A stretch of DNA of 64,000 nucleotides, taken from assembly GCF_047920995.1 (NCBI RefSeq), contig NZ_JBLRWZ010000006.1, positions 19,614 through 83,613 on the forward strand, written 5' to 3'. This DNA is from Aliidiomarina sp047920995. Its GTDB lineage: Bacteria; Pseudomonadota; Gammaproteobacteria; Enterobacterales; Alteromonadaceae. The notes below the pieces were generated by a model, which searched no databases, was not told where the DNA came from, and worked only from the letters and a program-made list of their open reading frames with translations. Below are positions 35,479-44,650 of this stretch, one piece after another. The translations under genes and the position numbers were made by a program. The stretch's first letter is position 1. The number at the start of each line of letters is the position of its first letter.

Positions 35479-36942
35479 TTAATCTTCGATTCTGCGTAAG
35501 AAATCAGACATGATGATACGATACAGCTCATCACCAAGATATTCGTCCTCAACACCGCTATCAATCGATGGATTATCATTAATTTCGATAATCACCGGGC
35601 CCTTACTCGATTCTTTGATATCTACGCCGTACAAACCATCGCCTACTAACCGCGTGGCTTGTAGGGCAACTCGAATTACATCTTTAGGTACTTGATGCAC
35701 ACCTAAACATGCAAAAGAACCAGTTTTGCCTTTGCTCGATTCGCTGGCATGGTTGTAGATTTGCCAATGATTGCGAGCCATAAAGTATTTGCAGGCATAA
35801 ATAACACGGTTATTGAGTACGCCGATGCGCCAATCAAAATCTGTGGGCAAGAACTCTTGCACCAACAAAATGGTTGAGGTTTTGAACAAATCTTCCGCTA
35901 CCTTACGAAACTCATCGGCATTCCGTGCTTTTTCTACGCCAATGGAAAACGAGCCATCGGGTATTTTCAGTACTACGGGGTAGCCGAACCGCTCGCCAAT
36001 TGCCGCGTAATCGATATCGTTGCCCATTACCAATAGTTCGGTTTCTGGTTGTGGAATCTTGTTCTTTTGCAGCATTTCGTTCAAAAACACTTTATTGGCG
36101 CAGCGCAAAATAGAATCGGGGTGGTCTATTACCACTAAACCATTCGCTTCGGCTTTCTTCGCAAAGTGATAGGTGTAGTGATTAATGCGCGTAGTTTCGC
36201 GAATAAACAGGGCATCAAACTCCAACAGGCGGCCGAAGTCAGCTGCGGTAATTAGCTCGGCTTCAATATCGTACTCTTTTGCGGCGCGAATAAATTTTTG
36301 CAGCGCTTTTTTATCACTGGTGGGAATGCGTTCGTTAGGATCATGCAAAATCGCCAAATCATAGCGATACTCCTTACGGCTACGCGCTTTGCGCCACACG
36401 CGCTTGGAAAAATACTCGAGTGATTCACCAAATAAAGTTTGTTCCTGATCATTTAGATCTGAAAGTGCGCGATTACGTATTGCATTAAGGTGCCAGCGAC
36501 CTTCAAACGCAAATTCAACCTCCAGTACTGGGCACGGGTAGGTTTCAAAAATATGCCGAGCTAAATCTTCAAGCTCGGGATACGGTGTGCGGCCAAAGCA
36601 AAGCAATAAGCGCACTCGTTTGGGTTCGTTTGGTTGATGTTGCGCAACAAATCGATTCAATAGCTTGCTACTATCACTCAGGAACAGCTGATAATGTGAT
36701 AGATTCGCTAAATCATTGATGGCAGAAACCGAAGGTAAAGCGCGTTGGCCACGAGCTTCCGCAAGCAGGCTCACATAGTAACCGGTGCTCAAGTAGCTTA
36801 AATCACCACATAAGTTGATAATTGGCGCCCGGTGTTTGCCCGCTTGCTGGATATAATCACTGGCACTAATGATAGATTGGCTAGGGTGATATGGCTGCCA
36901 ATCGGTTAAATCATCAATAATAATGAGTGGTGCGTTGTGCAT
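35479..36942 (-). CDS. RimK-like ATP-grasp ligase with RLAN-type N-terminal domain
   Basis: Predicted carboxylate-amine ligase of 487 residues. The first 150-200 residues form the RimK-like N-terminal domain (LIIIDDLTDWQPYHPSQ to LLCFGRTPYPELEDLARHIF). The C-terminal ATP-grasp domain (about 280-487) contains GYPVVLKIPDGSFSIGV, LVQEFLPTDFDWRIGVLNN and the Mg-binding VIIEINDNPSIDSGVED. RimK itself adds glutamates to protein S6; this longer type has no established substrate that I know of. The start ATG 36942 has AAGG. It is followed after 3 bp by a GNAT gene, and is divergent from hemH. Confidence 0.82.
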   Translation of the reverse strand: MHNAPLIIIDDLTDWQPYHPSQSIISASDYIQQAGKHRAPIINLCGDLSYLSTGYYVSLLAEARGQRALPSVSAINDLANLSHYQLFLSDSSKLLNRFVAQHQPNEPKRVRLLLCFGRTPYPELEDLARHIFETYPCPVLEVEFAFEGRWHLNAIRNRALSDLNDQEQTLFGESLEYFSKRVWRKARSRKEYRYDLAILHDPNERIPTSDKKALQKFIRAAKEYDIEAELITAADFGRLLEFDALFIRETTRINHYTYHFAKKAEANGLVVIDHPDSILRCANKVFLNEMLQKNKIPQPETELLVMGNDIDYAAIGERFGYPVVLKIPDGSFSIGVEKARNADEFRKVAEDLFKTSTILLVQEFLPTDFDWRIGVLNNRVIYACKYFMARNHWQIYNHASESSKGKTGSFACLGVHQVPKDVIRVALQATRLVGDGLYGVDIKESSKGPVIIEINDNPSIDSGVEDEYLGDELYRIIMSDFLRRIED

Positions 36943-37042
36943 AATTTACCTTGGTTGTTGATTCGCAATCGCGAATATTTGTAGCGCGATTTATCGCTGA
37001 TATTCAGTTTCTAAGCAAGCATTTTAAAAGGAATATTTTTTA

Positions 37043-38128
37043 ATGAAATTTCAAAGCCCTAGCAACTTTAGCCATGGCCAAGTTGGAAAAATTGGTGTGC
37101 TGCTTACTAATCTTGGCACACCAGATGCGGCAACGCCAAAAGCTCTGCGTAAATACTTGGCAGAATTTCTTTCTGATCCGCGGGTTGTTGAAGTGCCACG
37201 CTTACTTTGGAAGGTTATTTTACACGGTGTGATTTTGCGTATTCGGCCGCGTCGTTCCGCTGCGGCCTACAGCACAGTATGGACCGAGCAAGGTTCGCCG
37301 TTACTGTTTCACACCCAGGCACAAACCGATGGGGTGCGGGCGGAAATGCAAAAACTGTATGGCGATGATGTAATCGTTGAGTTTGGTATGCGTTACGGTA
37401 ATCCTTCCATTAGTAGCGCGTTAGAGAAATTATTTAGCCAAGGCGTGCGCAAGCTCGTGGTGTTGCCGCTCTATCCGCAATATTCAGCGTCTACCAGCGG
37501 CTCTACATTCGATGCCATCAGCAAAGATTTTACCCAACGCCGTTGGTTGCCAGATTTCCGTTTTATTAGCCATTATCATGATAACGCTGGGTACATTCAG
37601 GCCGTGGCAGATAAAATCCGCGCGCACTGGGAACAGCATGGCCGCGCCGACAAATTGGTGTTTTCATACCATGGGGTGCCGAAAAAATATCTTGATAAAG
37701 GCGACCCGTACCACTGCGAATGTTATAAAACTACCCGTTTGGTAGCCGAAAACTTGGGGCTAGGTAAAGATGAATATCAAACCACTTTTCAATCGCGTTT
37801 TGGGCGCGAAGAGTGGTTACAGCCATATACTGATGTAACCATGAAAGCACTGCCAGGCCAAGGCGTGAAATCACTACAAGTGGTGTGCCCAGGTTTTTCA
37901 GCCGATTGTTTAGAAACCATTGAAGAAATTGGCGAAGAAAACTGTGAATATTTCATGGAAGCGGGTGGCGAACGTTTTGAGTATATTCCATGCTTAAACT
38001 CAGATGCGCAGCACATTCAAGCACTTACGGCAGTGCTGCAAGAAAATCTGCACGGCTGGCAAGCGGGTGATTCTGCAAAAAGTGCGCAAACCGCAGAGTT
38101 AGCCAAACAGCTAGGTGCTAAACTATAG
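37043..38128 (+). CDS. hemH: Ferrochelatase
   Basis: Inserts ferrous iron into protoporphyrin IX, the last step of haem synthesis; membrane-associated. The product has 361 residues. Features are IGVLLTNLGTPDAATPKALR, FLSDPRVVEVPRLLW, VLPLYPQYSASTSGSTFD, the catalytic-His segment SYHGVPKKYLDKGDPYHCEC, TFQSRFGREEWLQPYT and CPGFSADCLETIEEIGEEN. Start ATG 37043 has AAAAGGAA about 11 bases upstream. It is followed after 94 bp by the TIGR03546/TIGR03545 pair, perhaps in one transcript. Confidence 0.96.
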   Translation: MKFQSPSNFSHGQVGKIGVLLTNLGTPDAATPKALRKYLAEFLSDPRVVEVPRLLWKVILHGVILRIRPRRSAAAYSTVWTEQGSPLLFHTQAQTDGVRAEMQKLYGDDVIVEFGMRYGNPSISSALEKLFSQGVRKLVVLPLYPQYSASTSGSTFDAISKDFTQRRWLPDFRFISHYHDNAGYIQAVADKIRAHWEQHGRADKLVFSYHGVPKKYLDKGDPYHCECYKTTRLVAENLGLGKDEYQTTFQSRFGREEWLQPYTDVTMKALPGQGVKSLQVVCPGFSADCLETIEEIGEENCEYFMEAGGERFEYIPCLNSDAQHIQALTAVLQENLHGWQAGDSAKSAQTAELAKQLGAKL

Positions 38129-38222
38129 TTATTAATGCTCATTGTTGGCATTGAACTAGAGCGTTATTTTTGTATCTGAGTATGCAGCTATTACTTTAAT
38201 CATCGCAGCAAGGAGCTAGAAA

Positions 38223-38747
38223 ATGATTACCCTGTTGGCCAAGCTGTTTAAAGCTTTAAATGCCGAAACCAGCCCTTGGGCATTAGCCTGGGCTTTTTTG
38301 TTGGGGATGGTGTTAGGCCTCACCCCACTATTTAGCCTACACAATGTGTTAATTCTTTTTTTAGCATTCTCGCTACGCATCAACTTTAGCGGTTTTATCC
38401 TCGCTTTCTTGGTGTTCTCTGGGCTCGCTTACTTACTTGATCCGGTATTCGATTATATCGGTGAAAGTATTTTGCAAGCGCAGGCATTGCAAGGCCTGTG
38501 GGCCAGCTTATATGAAAATCCATTGGCGCGATTGCTGCAGTATAACCACACCATTACCATGGGCAGTGTGGTGTTCTGTTTAGTAGTGGCGGTGCCTTGG
38601 CTGTTTATTAGCCATCGGCTCATTGTTGCTTATCGCGGCCGCGTGAAAGCATGGTTTGATCGCTTGCGCTTTGTGCAAGTAATTAAAGGCACGAAGTTCT
38701 TTATGGTATATCAACGCATTAGCGGCTTGCGCGGAGGTTCACTATGA
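38223..38747 (+). CDS. TIGR03546-type conserved membrane protein
   Basis: 174-residue inner-membrane protein of unknown function, recognised as the small partner of the TIGR03545 family. About three hydrophobic helices are seen (WALAWAFLLGMVLGLTPLFSL, VLILFLAFSLRINFSGFILAFLVFSG in two parts, and VVFCLVVAVPWLFISHRLIV), with a basic C-terminus. The GLTPL motif in the first helix recalls DUF2062 proteins. Start ATG 38223 follows AAGGAG. Its stop overlaps the next start by ATGA. Confidence 0.8.
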   Translation: MITLLAKLFKALNAETSPWALAWAFLLGMVLGLTPLFSLHNVLILFLAFSLRINFSGFILAFLVFSGLAYLLDPVFDYIGESILQAQALQGLWASLYENPLARLLQYNHTITMGSVVFCLVVAVPWLFISHRLIVAYRGRVKAWFDRLRFVQVIKGTKFFMVYQRISGLRGGSL

Positions 38748-40516
38748 ATAAGGTGATACGCTGGCAAGGGCTAGTTGCCTTTATTGTTATATTTGGTGGT
38801 TTGGCACTGCTCATGCGCATATTTGCAGGGCCGCTACTGAAATCAGGTTTGGAGTTTGGCCTTACACGAGCAAATGGTGCCGAGGTAAATATCGCTCAAG
38901 TAGAGGTGAACTGGCAGCCCTTTGCGATTCGCATGGCGGATATTCAATTCACTGATCCAGAACAGCCTGAACTTAATCGAGTAAAAGCAGATACTGCGGC
39001 GGCCGAGCTATATTTTTGGGATGCGGTAATTGGGCGAATTCATATTACCGATTTACGAATGACCGGAATTGCTATGGGCACAGAGCGTGCTCGCCCAGGT
39101 AAAGTTCGGGCAGATTATAAAGCGGAGCGGGAACCACGTGATTGGCAGCAAACGTTTGCCAACTTAAATATCGATATTCCATCGGTTGAGCAAATCCTAG
39201 AGCGTAGTGAAATTCGTACACCGGGCGTTATTCAACAAGCCGAGGATAACTTTCAAATCTATCGTGAGCGCGTTGAACAAGCACAGAACAGCTTACCAAG
39301 CTCCGATAAGTTAGATCGATATCAAACGCGAGTTAAGGAAATTACGGAAGCGCAGCCGCGAACTCCGCAAGAATTGCTAGAGGTGCGTAATCAGTTGCGT
39401 TCACTGCGTGATGAAATGGGTACCGATCGCGATGCGGTGCGCAACTTTGTAAGTACAGCGGAACAAGCCCGCGATGTATTGCAAGCCGATTTACGGGCTT
39501 TACGCGAAGCACCAGAACAAGATTTGCAGCGCGTGCGAGCGTTATTAGCCTTTGATCAAGAAAGTTTAACTGAATTAAGCGGAATTCTATTTGGCCCGAA
39601 AGTGGAAGAGTGGAGCCGTTATGCGCTGATGGCATTTGATTTTATTGGCCCGATGCTGGCGCGTTCAGATGATGACGAGATGCAGCCAAGCCGCTGGGAA
39701 GGGCGTTATATTGATTTTGATCGCCAACAGCGGCCGGTATTTTTAATTGAGCAAGCGCTTACCGATATTCAATTTGCTAACACCCACGTTGGTGTTGAAT
39801 GGAGCAATATTACTTGGCAACACGATCGGATTGGTGGCACGCCTTCTACCTATAATTTGGCGGCTTCGGCTTCCGAATATTGGCAAGAATTGAACCTTGC
39901 AGGGCGCTTTACGCTCTCTGATGTAGCGGGTTTTGCAGGCAACCAAAGCTGGCGTGTTAGGGGGGTTAATCTTGCAGAGCAAAAACTGTTTCAACAGAAC
40001 GAGGTTGCCGCGCAATTGTTAGGTGCCATGTTAAATTCGCAAGGTGAAGTTGGTGTTGAGCGCGGCAGTTTGTCTGGTGGTGGTGCGATAACCTTAGCGG
40101 ATGTAGCCATGCAGGTGCAGGGTGATGCGCGCTGGGCGCAGATTCTTAATGATGTGCTGAGTGGCATTCGCAACATAGATATGAACGTGGGAGTATCTGG
40201 GGCAATTCAGGCACCTGGCTTCAGTATTCGTACCGATTTGGATAGGCAGCTACAGCGCGGGTTTACTGCGGCGCTAACAGCGGAAGCCGATACCCACATT
40301 GCTGAATTGCGCCAACAGTTACAAGCGCAAGTAAGTTCAGCAACCGAACGTTTAAACCCGCAATTGCAGCAGGTAGTTACGGGCTTAACAAGTGGCCAAG
40401 ACAAGGCCAGCACTTTAAACGCATTGTTTGAAATTGAGCCCGATGATTTACAGTTGGGTGAAAAGCTCGAAGACCGCCTGCGAGGTTCGCTGCGCCGGCG
40501 GTTGGGTGGCAACTAA
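38744..40516 (+). CDS. TIGR03545-type conserved protein (AsmA-like topology)
   Basis: 590-residue protein of unknown function. One N-terminal membrane helix (GLVAFIVIFGGLALLMRIFAG) is followed by a large region predicted to be periplasmic: an AsmA-like start (GAEVNIAQVEVNWQPFAIRMADIQFTD-type), a long coiled-coil-rich section (about residues 170-290) and a beta-rich C-terminal half. The 4-bp ATGA overlap with the TIGR03546 gene shows coupled synthesis, and the two families occur together. The topology suggests a role in envelope lipid or protein traffic (inference). It is tail-to-tail with the TRIC gene, one base apart. Confidence 0.8.
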   Translation: MNKVIRWQGLVAFIVIFGGLALLMRIFAGPLLKSGLEFGLTRANGAEVNIAQVEVNWQPFAIRMADIQFTDPEQPELNRVKADTAAAELYFWDAVIGRIHITDLRMTGIAMGTERARPGKVRADYKAEREPRDWQQTFANLNIDIPSVEQILERSEIRTPGVIQQAEDNFQIYRERVEQAQNSLPSSDKLDRYQTRVKEITEAQPRTPQELLEVRNQLRSLRDEMGTDRDAVRNFVSTAEQARDVLQADLRALREAPEQDLQRVRALLAFDQESLTELSGILFGPKVEEWSRYALMAFDFIGPMLARSDDDEMQPSRWEGRYIDFDRQQRPVFLIEQALTDIQFANTHVGVEWSNITWQHDRIGGTPSTYNLAASASEYWQELNLAGRFTLSDVAGFAGNQSWRVRGVNLAEQKLFQQNEVAAQLLGAMLNSQGEVGVERGSLSGGGAITLADVAMQVQGDARWAQILNDVLSGIRNIDMNVGVSGAIQAPGFSIRTDLDRQLQRGFTAALTAEADTHIAELRQQLQAQVSSATERLNPQLQQVVTGLTSGQDKASTLNALFEIEPDDLQLGEKLEDRLRGSLRRRLGGN

Positions 40517-40517
40517 A

Positions 40518-41126
40518 TTAATGGTGTTCTTTAAACACCGTAAGTGACCAATGATAACGAATGCCGCCATAGCGTAAGAACAACGTAGTAAGCATGGCGG
40601 CTATCATGGCTAGATTTTGTTGCACATCGTACAGCAGCACAAACACAACAGCACCGGCGATACAGGTGGTAGCGTACAGTTCGCTTTTTAATACCATGGG
40701 TATATCACGCGCCATTACATCTCGAATTAACCCACCAAATACCGCGGTCATGGTGCCAAGAATAATGGCCACCATTGGGCTTACGCCTGCCTGCAGTGCT
40801 TTCTCTGTTCCTAAAACAGTAAAGAAGGCGATACCTAACGCATCGGCAGCTAATAAATAATTTAATGGAATAAATGCCTTAAAGCGCAACCAGGTAATAG
40901 TAAAAAGAGCAGCAATACCAATCACAATAAAATAGATGGGATCATGTAACCAAAAAACCGGTGCATCCAAGATCAGATCGCGCGTTGTGCCGCCGCCAAT
41001 GGCAGTAACCGACGCTAACACTACTACACCAAAACCGTCCATCTGTTTGCGAAAGGCGAGTAGCGTGCCAGCGATAGCAAATACAGCAACACCCGCCAAA
41101 TCAGCAATATAAAACCATAAATCCAC
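40518..41126 (-). CDS. TRIC/YicG-type cation channel family membrane protein
   Basis: 202-residue protein with about seven membrane helices, formerly UPF0126. The repeated glycine motifs are visible: AIAGTLLAFRKQMDGFGVVVLASVTAIGGGTTRDLI (in parts) and GTMTAVFGGLIRDVMARDIPMV. Relatives are trimeric cation channels, and some members are linked to glycine uptake; which applies here is open. Start GTG 41126 has AGAGGTGAG upstream. No partner gene; it is divergent from yajC. Confidence 0.88.
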   Translation of the reverse strand: MDLWFYIADLAGVAVFAIAGTLLAFRKQMDGFGVVVLASVTAIGGGTTRDLILDAPVFWLHDPIYFIVIGIAALFTITWLRFKAFIPLNYLLAADALGIAFFTVLGTEKALQAGVSPMVAIILGTMTAVFGGLIRDVMARDIPMVLKSELYATTCIAGAVVFVLLYDVQQNLAMIAAMLTTLFLRYGGIRYHWSLTVFKEHH

Positions 41127-41254
41127 GTGCTCACCTCTTTATTTTTTGCTTAGGCAGCCCCATGTAGCTTAAATGTGGCTGATTGCTGCGGTATGTAGAG
41201 TGTTAGATACGATATGTGTTTACTGCAAGCGTTTCGCTTCGCACCCTGTTCAGT

Positions 41255-41260
41255 TACAAT
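41255..41260 (+). promoter_or_regulatory. Candidate -10 element for yajC-secD-secF
   Basis: TACAAT lies 75 bp ahead of the yajC start in a 209-bp gap; the -35 at 17 bp (TTTCGC) is weak. No hairpin of regulatory type was seen in this leader. Confidence 0.35.
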
Positions 41261-41335
41261 ACAGCGTTTATTTTACCAAAGAAGATTGAGTTAGCTAGTT
41301 AACTTGCTGATTTTTAAATTTAAAGAGGAAGTGTT

Positions 41336-41671
41336 ATGGATTTCTTGATTGCAAATGCTCATGCCCAGCAGGCTGGTGCAGAAGGTGGTGGCACCGCATC
41401 ACTAGTTATTATGTTGTTGTTATTCGGTTTGATTTTCTATTTCTTGATCTACCGTCCGCAAGCAAAACGCGTTAAAGAGCACAAATCATTAGTATCTTCA
41501 TTAGCGAAAAGTGATGAGGTGCTATTGCAAGGTGGCTTGATCGGTAAAGTTGTTAAAGTTGCCGATGATAACGATTTCATGGTGCTTGCACTTACTGAAG
41601 GTGTTGAAGTAACAGTACAGAAAGGTGCGGTTGCTGCGGTATTGCCAAAGGGCACTATTAAAACACTTTAA
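41336..41671 (+). CDS. yajC: Preprotein translocase accessory subunit YajC
   Basis: Small single-span inner-membrane protein associated with SecDF. The 111-residue product has the helix ASLVIMLLLFGLIFYFLIYRP followed by QAKRVKEHKSLVSSLAKSDEVL and a short cytosolic beta domain. It is the first gene of yajC-secD-secF, with a strong GAGGAAG site. In E. coli queA-tgt precede it; here they do not. Confidence 0.96.
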   Translation: MDFLIANAHAQQAGAEGGGTASLVIMLLLFGLIFYFLIYRPQAKRVKEHKSLVSSLAKSDEVLLQGGLIGKVVKVADDNDFMVLALTEGVEVTVQKGAVAAVLPKGTIKTL

Positions 41672-41698
41672 TCGAATTAACAGGGTAAGGACGGACTT

Positions 41699-43549
41699 GT
41701 GTTAAACAGATATCCGTTGTGGAAAAATTTGGCAATCTTATTTGTGGTGCTGTTTGGCGCTCTATATGCATTGGCAAATATTTACGGTGAAGATTATGCC
41801 GTACAAATTTCCGCAACTCGCAGTGGTGAAGTTACTTTAGATACTCTTCAGCAAGTTGAGCAAACTTTGCAGCGAGAGGGAATTGAGCCAATTGGAGTTG
41901 CGTTTGAAAACGGCCAAATCTTGGTGCGGCTAAGTACTGATGATGATCAGCTTGCTGCACGTGAGTTGTTGGTATCAGAGCTTGGTATTAATTATGTGGT
42001 TGCGCTCAACCTTGCGCCAGCAACGCCTACATGGCTTGCAGCAATAGGGGGAGAACCGTTAAAGCTTGGGCTTGATTTACGTGGTGGTGTGCATTTCTTA
42101 ATGGAAGTGGACATGGATGAAGCGTTACTCAAGATCAATGAGCAAATGGTTACTGGCGTGCGTGATCGCTTACGTGACGAACGCATTCGTTATCGCCGAG
42201 TAGAGCAATCTGGCAATAACGTGGTAATAGAACTGCGTAATGCAGAAGATTACCAAAGTGCGCAACGTTCACTGCGCAATCAATACCAAGGGTATGAGTT
42301 ACGTACAGACAGCTCGAACAACGCCCTTACCCTGGTAATGACCGACCAATTTTTGCAAGAAACGCGAGCTAACGCGATTGATCAGAATATTACTATTCTG
42401 CGCAATCGAGTGGATGAGCTCGGTGTTGCTGAACCGGTAATTCAACGCCAAGGCCAAGATCGGATTGTAGTTGAGCTGCCAGGTATTCAAGATACGGCGC
42501 GCGCCAAAGAAATCTTAGGTGCTACAGCTACTCTTGAATTCCGTTTTCAAGATACCGAAAACGATTTACAGGATGCAATTGCCGGCCGTGTACCCTTTGG
42601 TAGCCGCTTGTACAATGTGCGTAGTGGCGGCCAAGTGCTGCTGCAAAACCGCATTATTCTCACTGGTGATCACATTGTTGATGCGAGCGTTGGCTATGAT
42701 GAAAGTAGCCGGCCACAGGTAAACATTTCCCTTGATTCAGCTGGCGGTCGTTTAATGACCCAAGCAACTCGGGGTAATGTTGGCGAGCCAATGGCAACCG
42801 TGTTTATCGAGTTTATTGCTACTGGTGAAACTACCGATGAAGGGCGTATCGCTTTTGAACGGGTTGAGGAAGTAGTAAGTGTTGCAACCATTCAAGCGGT
42901 GTTGGGAAGTAACTTCCGCATCACTGGTGTGGGCGGCGTACAAGAAGCACAAAACCTAGCGCTATTATTACGCGCTGGTGCGTTGATTGCGCCGATTCAA
43001 ATTGTGGAAGAGCGTACTGTTGGCCCAAGCTTGGGTGCTGAAAACGTAAAAGCTGGTTTAACCGCGATTGTGGCAGGCTTTGTGCTTGTGCTGTTATTTA
43101 TGGGCATTTACTACCGCGCATTCGGCATGGTTGCTAACCTTGCACTGCTTACAAACCTAGTAATGATCATCGGTATTATGTCGTTGGTACCTGGCGCTAC
43201 GCTAACTATGCCTGGTATGGCCGGTATTGTACTTACGGTGGGTATGGCGGTGGATGCGAACGTAATTATATTCGAGCGTATTCGTGAAGAGCTGCTGGAA
43301 GGGCGAAGTCCGCAGCAAGCTATTGCGCGTGGTTATGAAAATGCGTTTTCAACCATTGCCGATGCGAACATTACCACGCTGATTACCGCGTTGATCTTGT
43401 TTGCTGTAGGTACGGGCTCTATTAAAGGCTTCGCAGTAACACTTGCCATCGGTATTGTTACCTCGATGTTTACCGCTATTGCAGGTACTCGTGCAGTGAT
43501 TAACTTAATTTGGGGGCGCCAAAAGCGCTTAACCAAGCTGTCAATTTAA
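41699..43549 (+). CDS. secD: Protein translocase subunit SecD
   Basis: Uses the proton gradient to drive late steps of Sec-dependent export. The product has 616 residues (E. coli 615). It begins LNRYPLWKNLAILFVVLFGALYALANIYGED, contains LKLGLDLRGGVHFLMEVD, the P1 head, and the C-terminal helices with PTIVERTVGPSLG-like IVEERTVGPSLGAE, AVDANVIIFERIREEL and ANITTLITALILF. The start is GTG 41699, 27 bp after yajC; secF follows after 12 bp. Confidence 0.97.
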   Translation: MLNRYPLWKNLAILFVVLFGALYALANIYGEDYAVQISATRSGEVTLDTLQQVEQTLQREGIEPIGVAFENGQILVRLSTDDDQLAARELLVSELGINYVVALNLAPATPTWLAAIGGEPLKLGLDLRGGVHFLMEVDMDEALLKINEQMVTGVRDRLRDERIRYRRVEQSGNNVVIELRNAEDYQSAQRSLRNQYQGYELRTDSSNNALTLVMTDQFLQETRANAIDQNITILRNRVDELGVAEPVIQRQGQDRIVVELPGIQDTARAKEILGATATLEFRFQDTENDLQDAIAGRVPFGSRLYNVRSGGQVLLQNRIILTGDHIVDASVGYDESSRPQVNISLDSAGGRLMTQATRGNVGEPMATVFIEFIATGETTDEGRIAFERVEEVVSVATIQAVLGSNFRITGVGGVQEAQNLALLLRAGALIAPIQIVEERTVGPSLGAENVKAGLTAIVAGFVLVLLFMGIYYRAFGMVANLALLTNLVMIIGIMSLVPGATLTMPGMAGIVLTVGMAVDANVIIFERIREELLEGRSPQQAIARGYENAFSTIADANITTLITALILFAVGTGSIKGFAVTLAIGIVTSMFTAIAGTRAVINLIWGRQKRLTKLSI

Positions 43550-43561
43550 GGGGAGCAGTTT

Positions 43562-44515
43562 ATGTTTCAGATTACTAAAGTAGATGAAAATAACCCCGTT
43601 AATTTCATGTCCATTAACAAATGGACGACAGCTTTAAGTGTTATCTTGATTGTGTTTTCGCTTTCTACGCTAGTAGTAAAAGGCTTGAACTGGGGATTGG
43701 ATTTCACGGGTGGTACCTTGGTAGAGGTTGGTTTCGAGCAACCTGCTAATTTAAGTGAGTTACGCACGGTATTAGAAGCGAATGAATTCGGCGATGCGGT
43801 AGTACAAAACTATGGTACGCAGCGCGATGTTTTGGTGCGAATTCCACCGCGTGAGGGTGCTGCTTCCGATACTATCGGCAATGATTTGCTACGGGTTTTG
43901 CAAACCAATATTGATGGCGATATCGATGTACGCCGAGTTGAGTTTGTTGGTCCGCAAGTAGGTGAGGAGCTCGCTGAAGCGGGCGGCCTAGCGATGATTG
44001 TGGCGCTTATCTGTATCCTAGTGTATGTGTCGTTCCGCTTTGAATGGCGGTTAGCATTATCGGCGGTAGCTGGTTTGGGGCAAGATGTTGTGCTCATTCT
44101 TGGCTTATTCTCACTACTACAAATGCAAGTTGATTTAACCATTCTGGCGGCGTTGCTTGCGGTAATAGGTTACTCCCTCAACGATAGTATCGTTGTGGCC
44201 GATAGAATTCGGGAGAACTTCCGTAAGCTGCGTAAGAACACGCCAGTTGAGGTGATTAATATCTCGCTAAGCCAAACCATGAGCCGTACCTTAGTAACGT
44301 CACTTACCACCTTAATGGTGCTCTTGGTGTTAATGTTCTTTGGTGGCCAGATGATCTTTGGCTTCTCGGTAGCTCTTGCAATGGGCGTGGTAGTGGGTAC
44401 TTACTCATCCGTGTTCACACGCAGTACATTAGTACTGGCGATGGGAATCTCGCGGGAAGATTTGATGCCACCAGAAGTTGAAAAAGAAGGTGAAGATCAA
44501 GAGAACTATTTGTAA
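43562..44515 (+). CDS. secF: Protein translocase subunit SecF
   Basis: Partner of SecD in the inner membrane. The product has 317 residues (E. coli 323). Characteristic parts are GLNWGLDFTGGTLVEVGFE, VEFVGPQVGEELAEAG, the TM4 segment VIGYSLNDSIVVADRIRENFR and SRTLVTSLTTLMVLLVLM. It ends 48 bp before a terminator that closes the yajC-secD-secF operon. Confidence 0.97.
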   Translation: MFQITKVDENNPVNFMSINKWTTALSVILIVFSLSTLVVKGLNWGLDFTGGTLVEVGFEQPANLSELRTVLEANEFGDAVVQNYGTQRDVLVRIPPREGAASDTIGNDLLRVLQTNIDGDIDVRRVEFVGPQVGEELAEAGGLAMIVALICILVYVSFRFEWRLALSAVAGLGQDVVLILGLFSLLQMQVDLTILAALLAVIGYSLNDSIVVADRIRENFRKLRKNTPVEVINISLSQTMSRTLVTSLTTLMVLLVLMFFGGQMIFGFSVALAMGVVVGTYSSVFTRSTLVLAMGISREDLMPPEVEKEGEDQENYL

Positions 44516-44562
44516 CTAAAACGGTAAGTTCAGGTTACTTCGTTGTTTATGATCACACCAAG

Positions 44563-44597
44563 CCCCCGCAGAGTAATTTCTGTTGGGGGTTTTTTCA
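44563..44597 (+). terminator. Terminator after secF
   Basis: A CCCCC/GGGGG stem extended by CAGA/TCTG with a small bulge is followed by a run of T; it precedes the separate yaaA gene. Confidence 0.85.
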
Positions 44598-44650
44598 TAT
44601 AAGCTGTGGTAATCTTTCATTAATGACATTGCTACTGATGGAGTAAAAAT

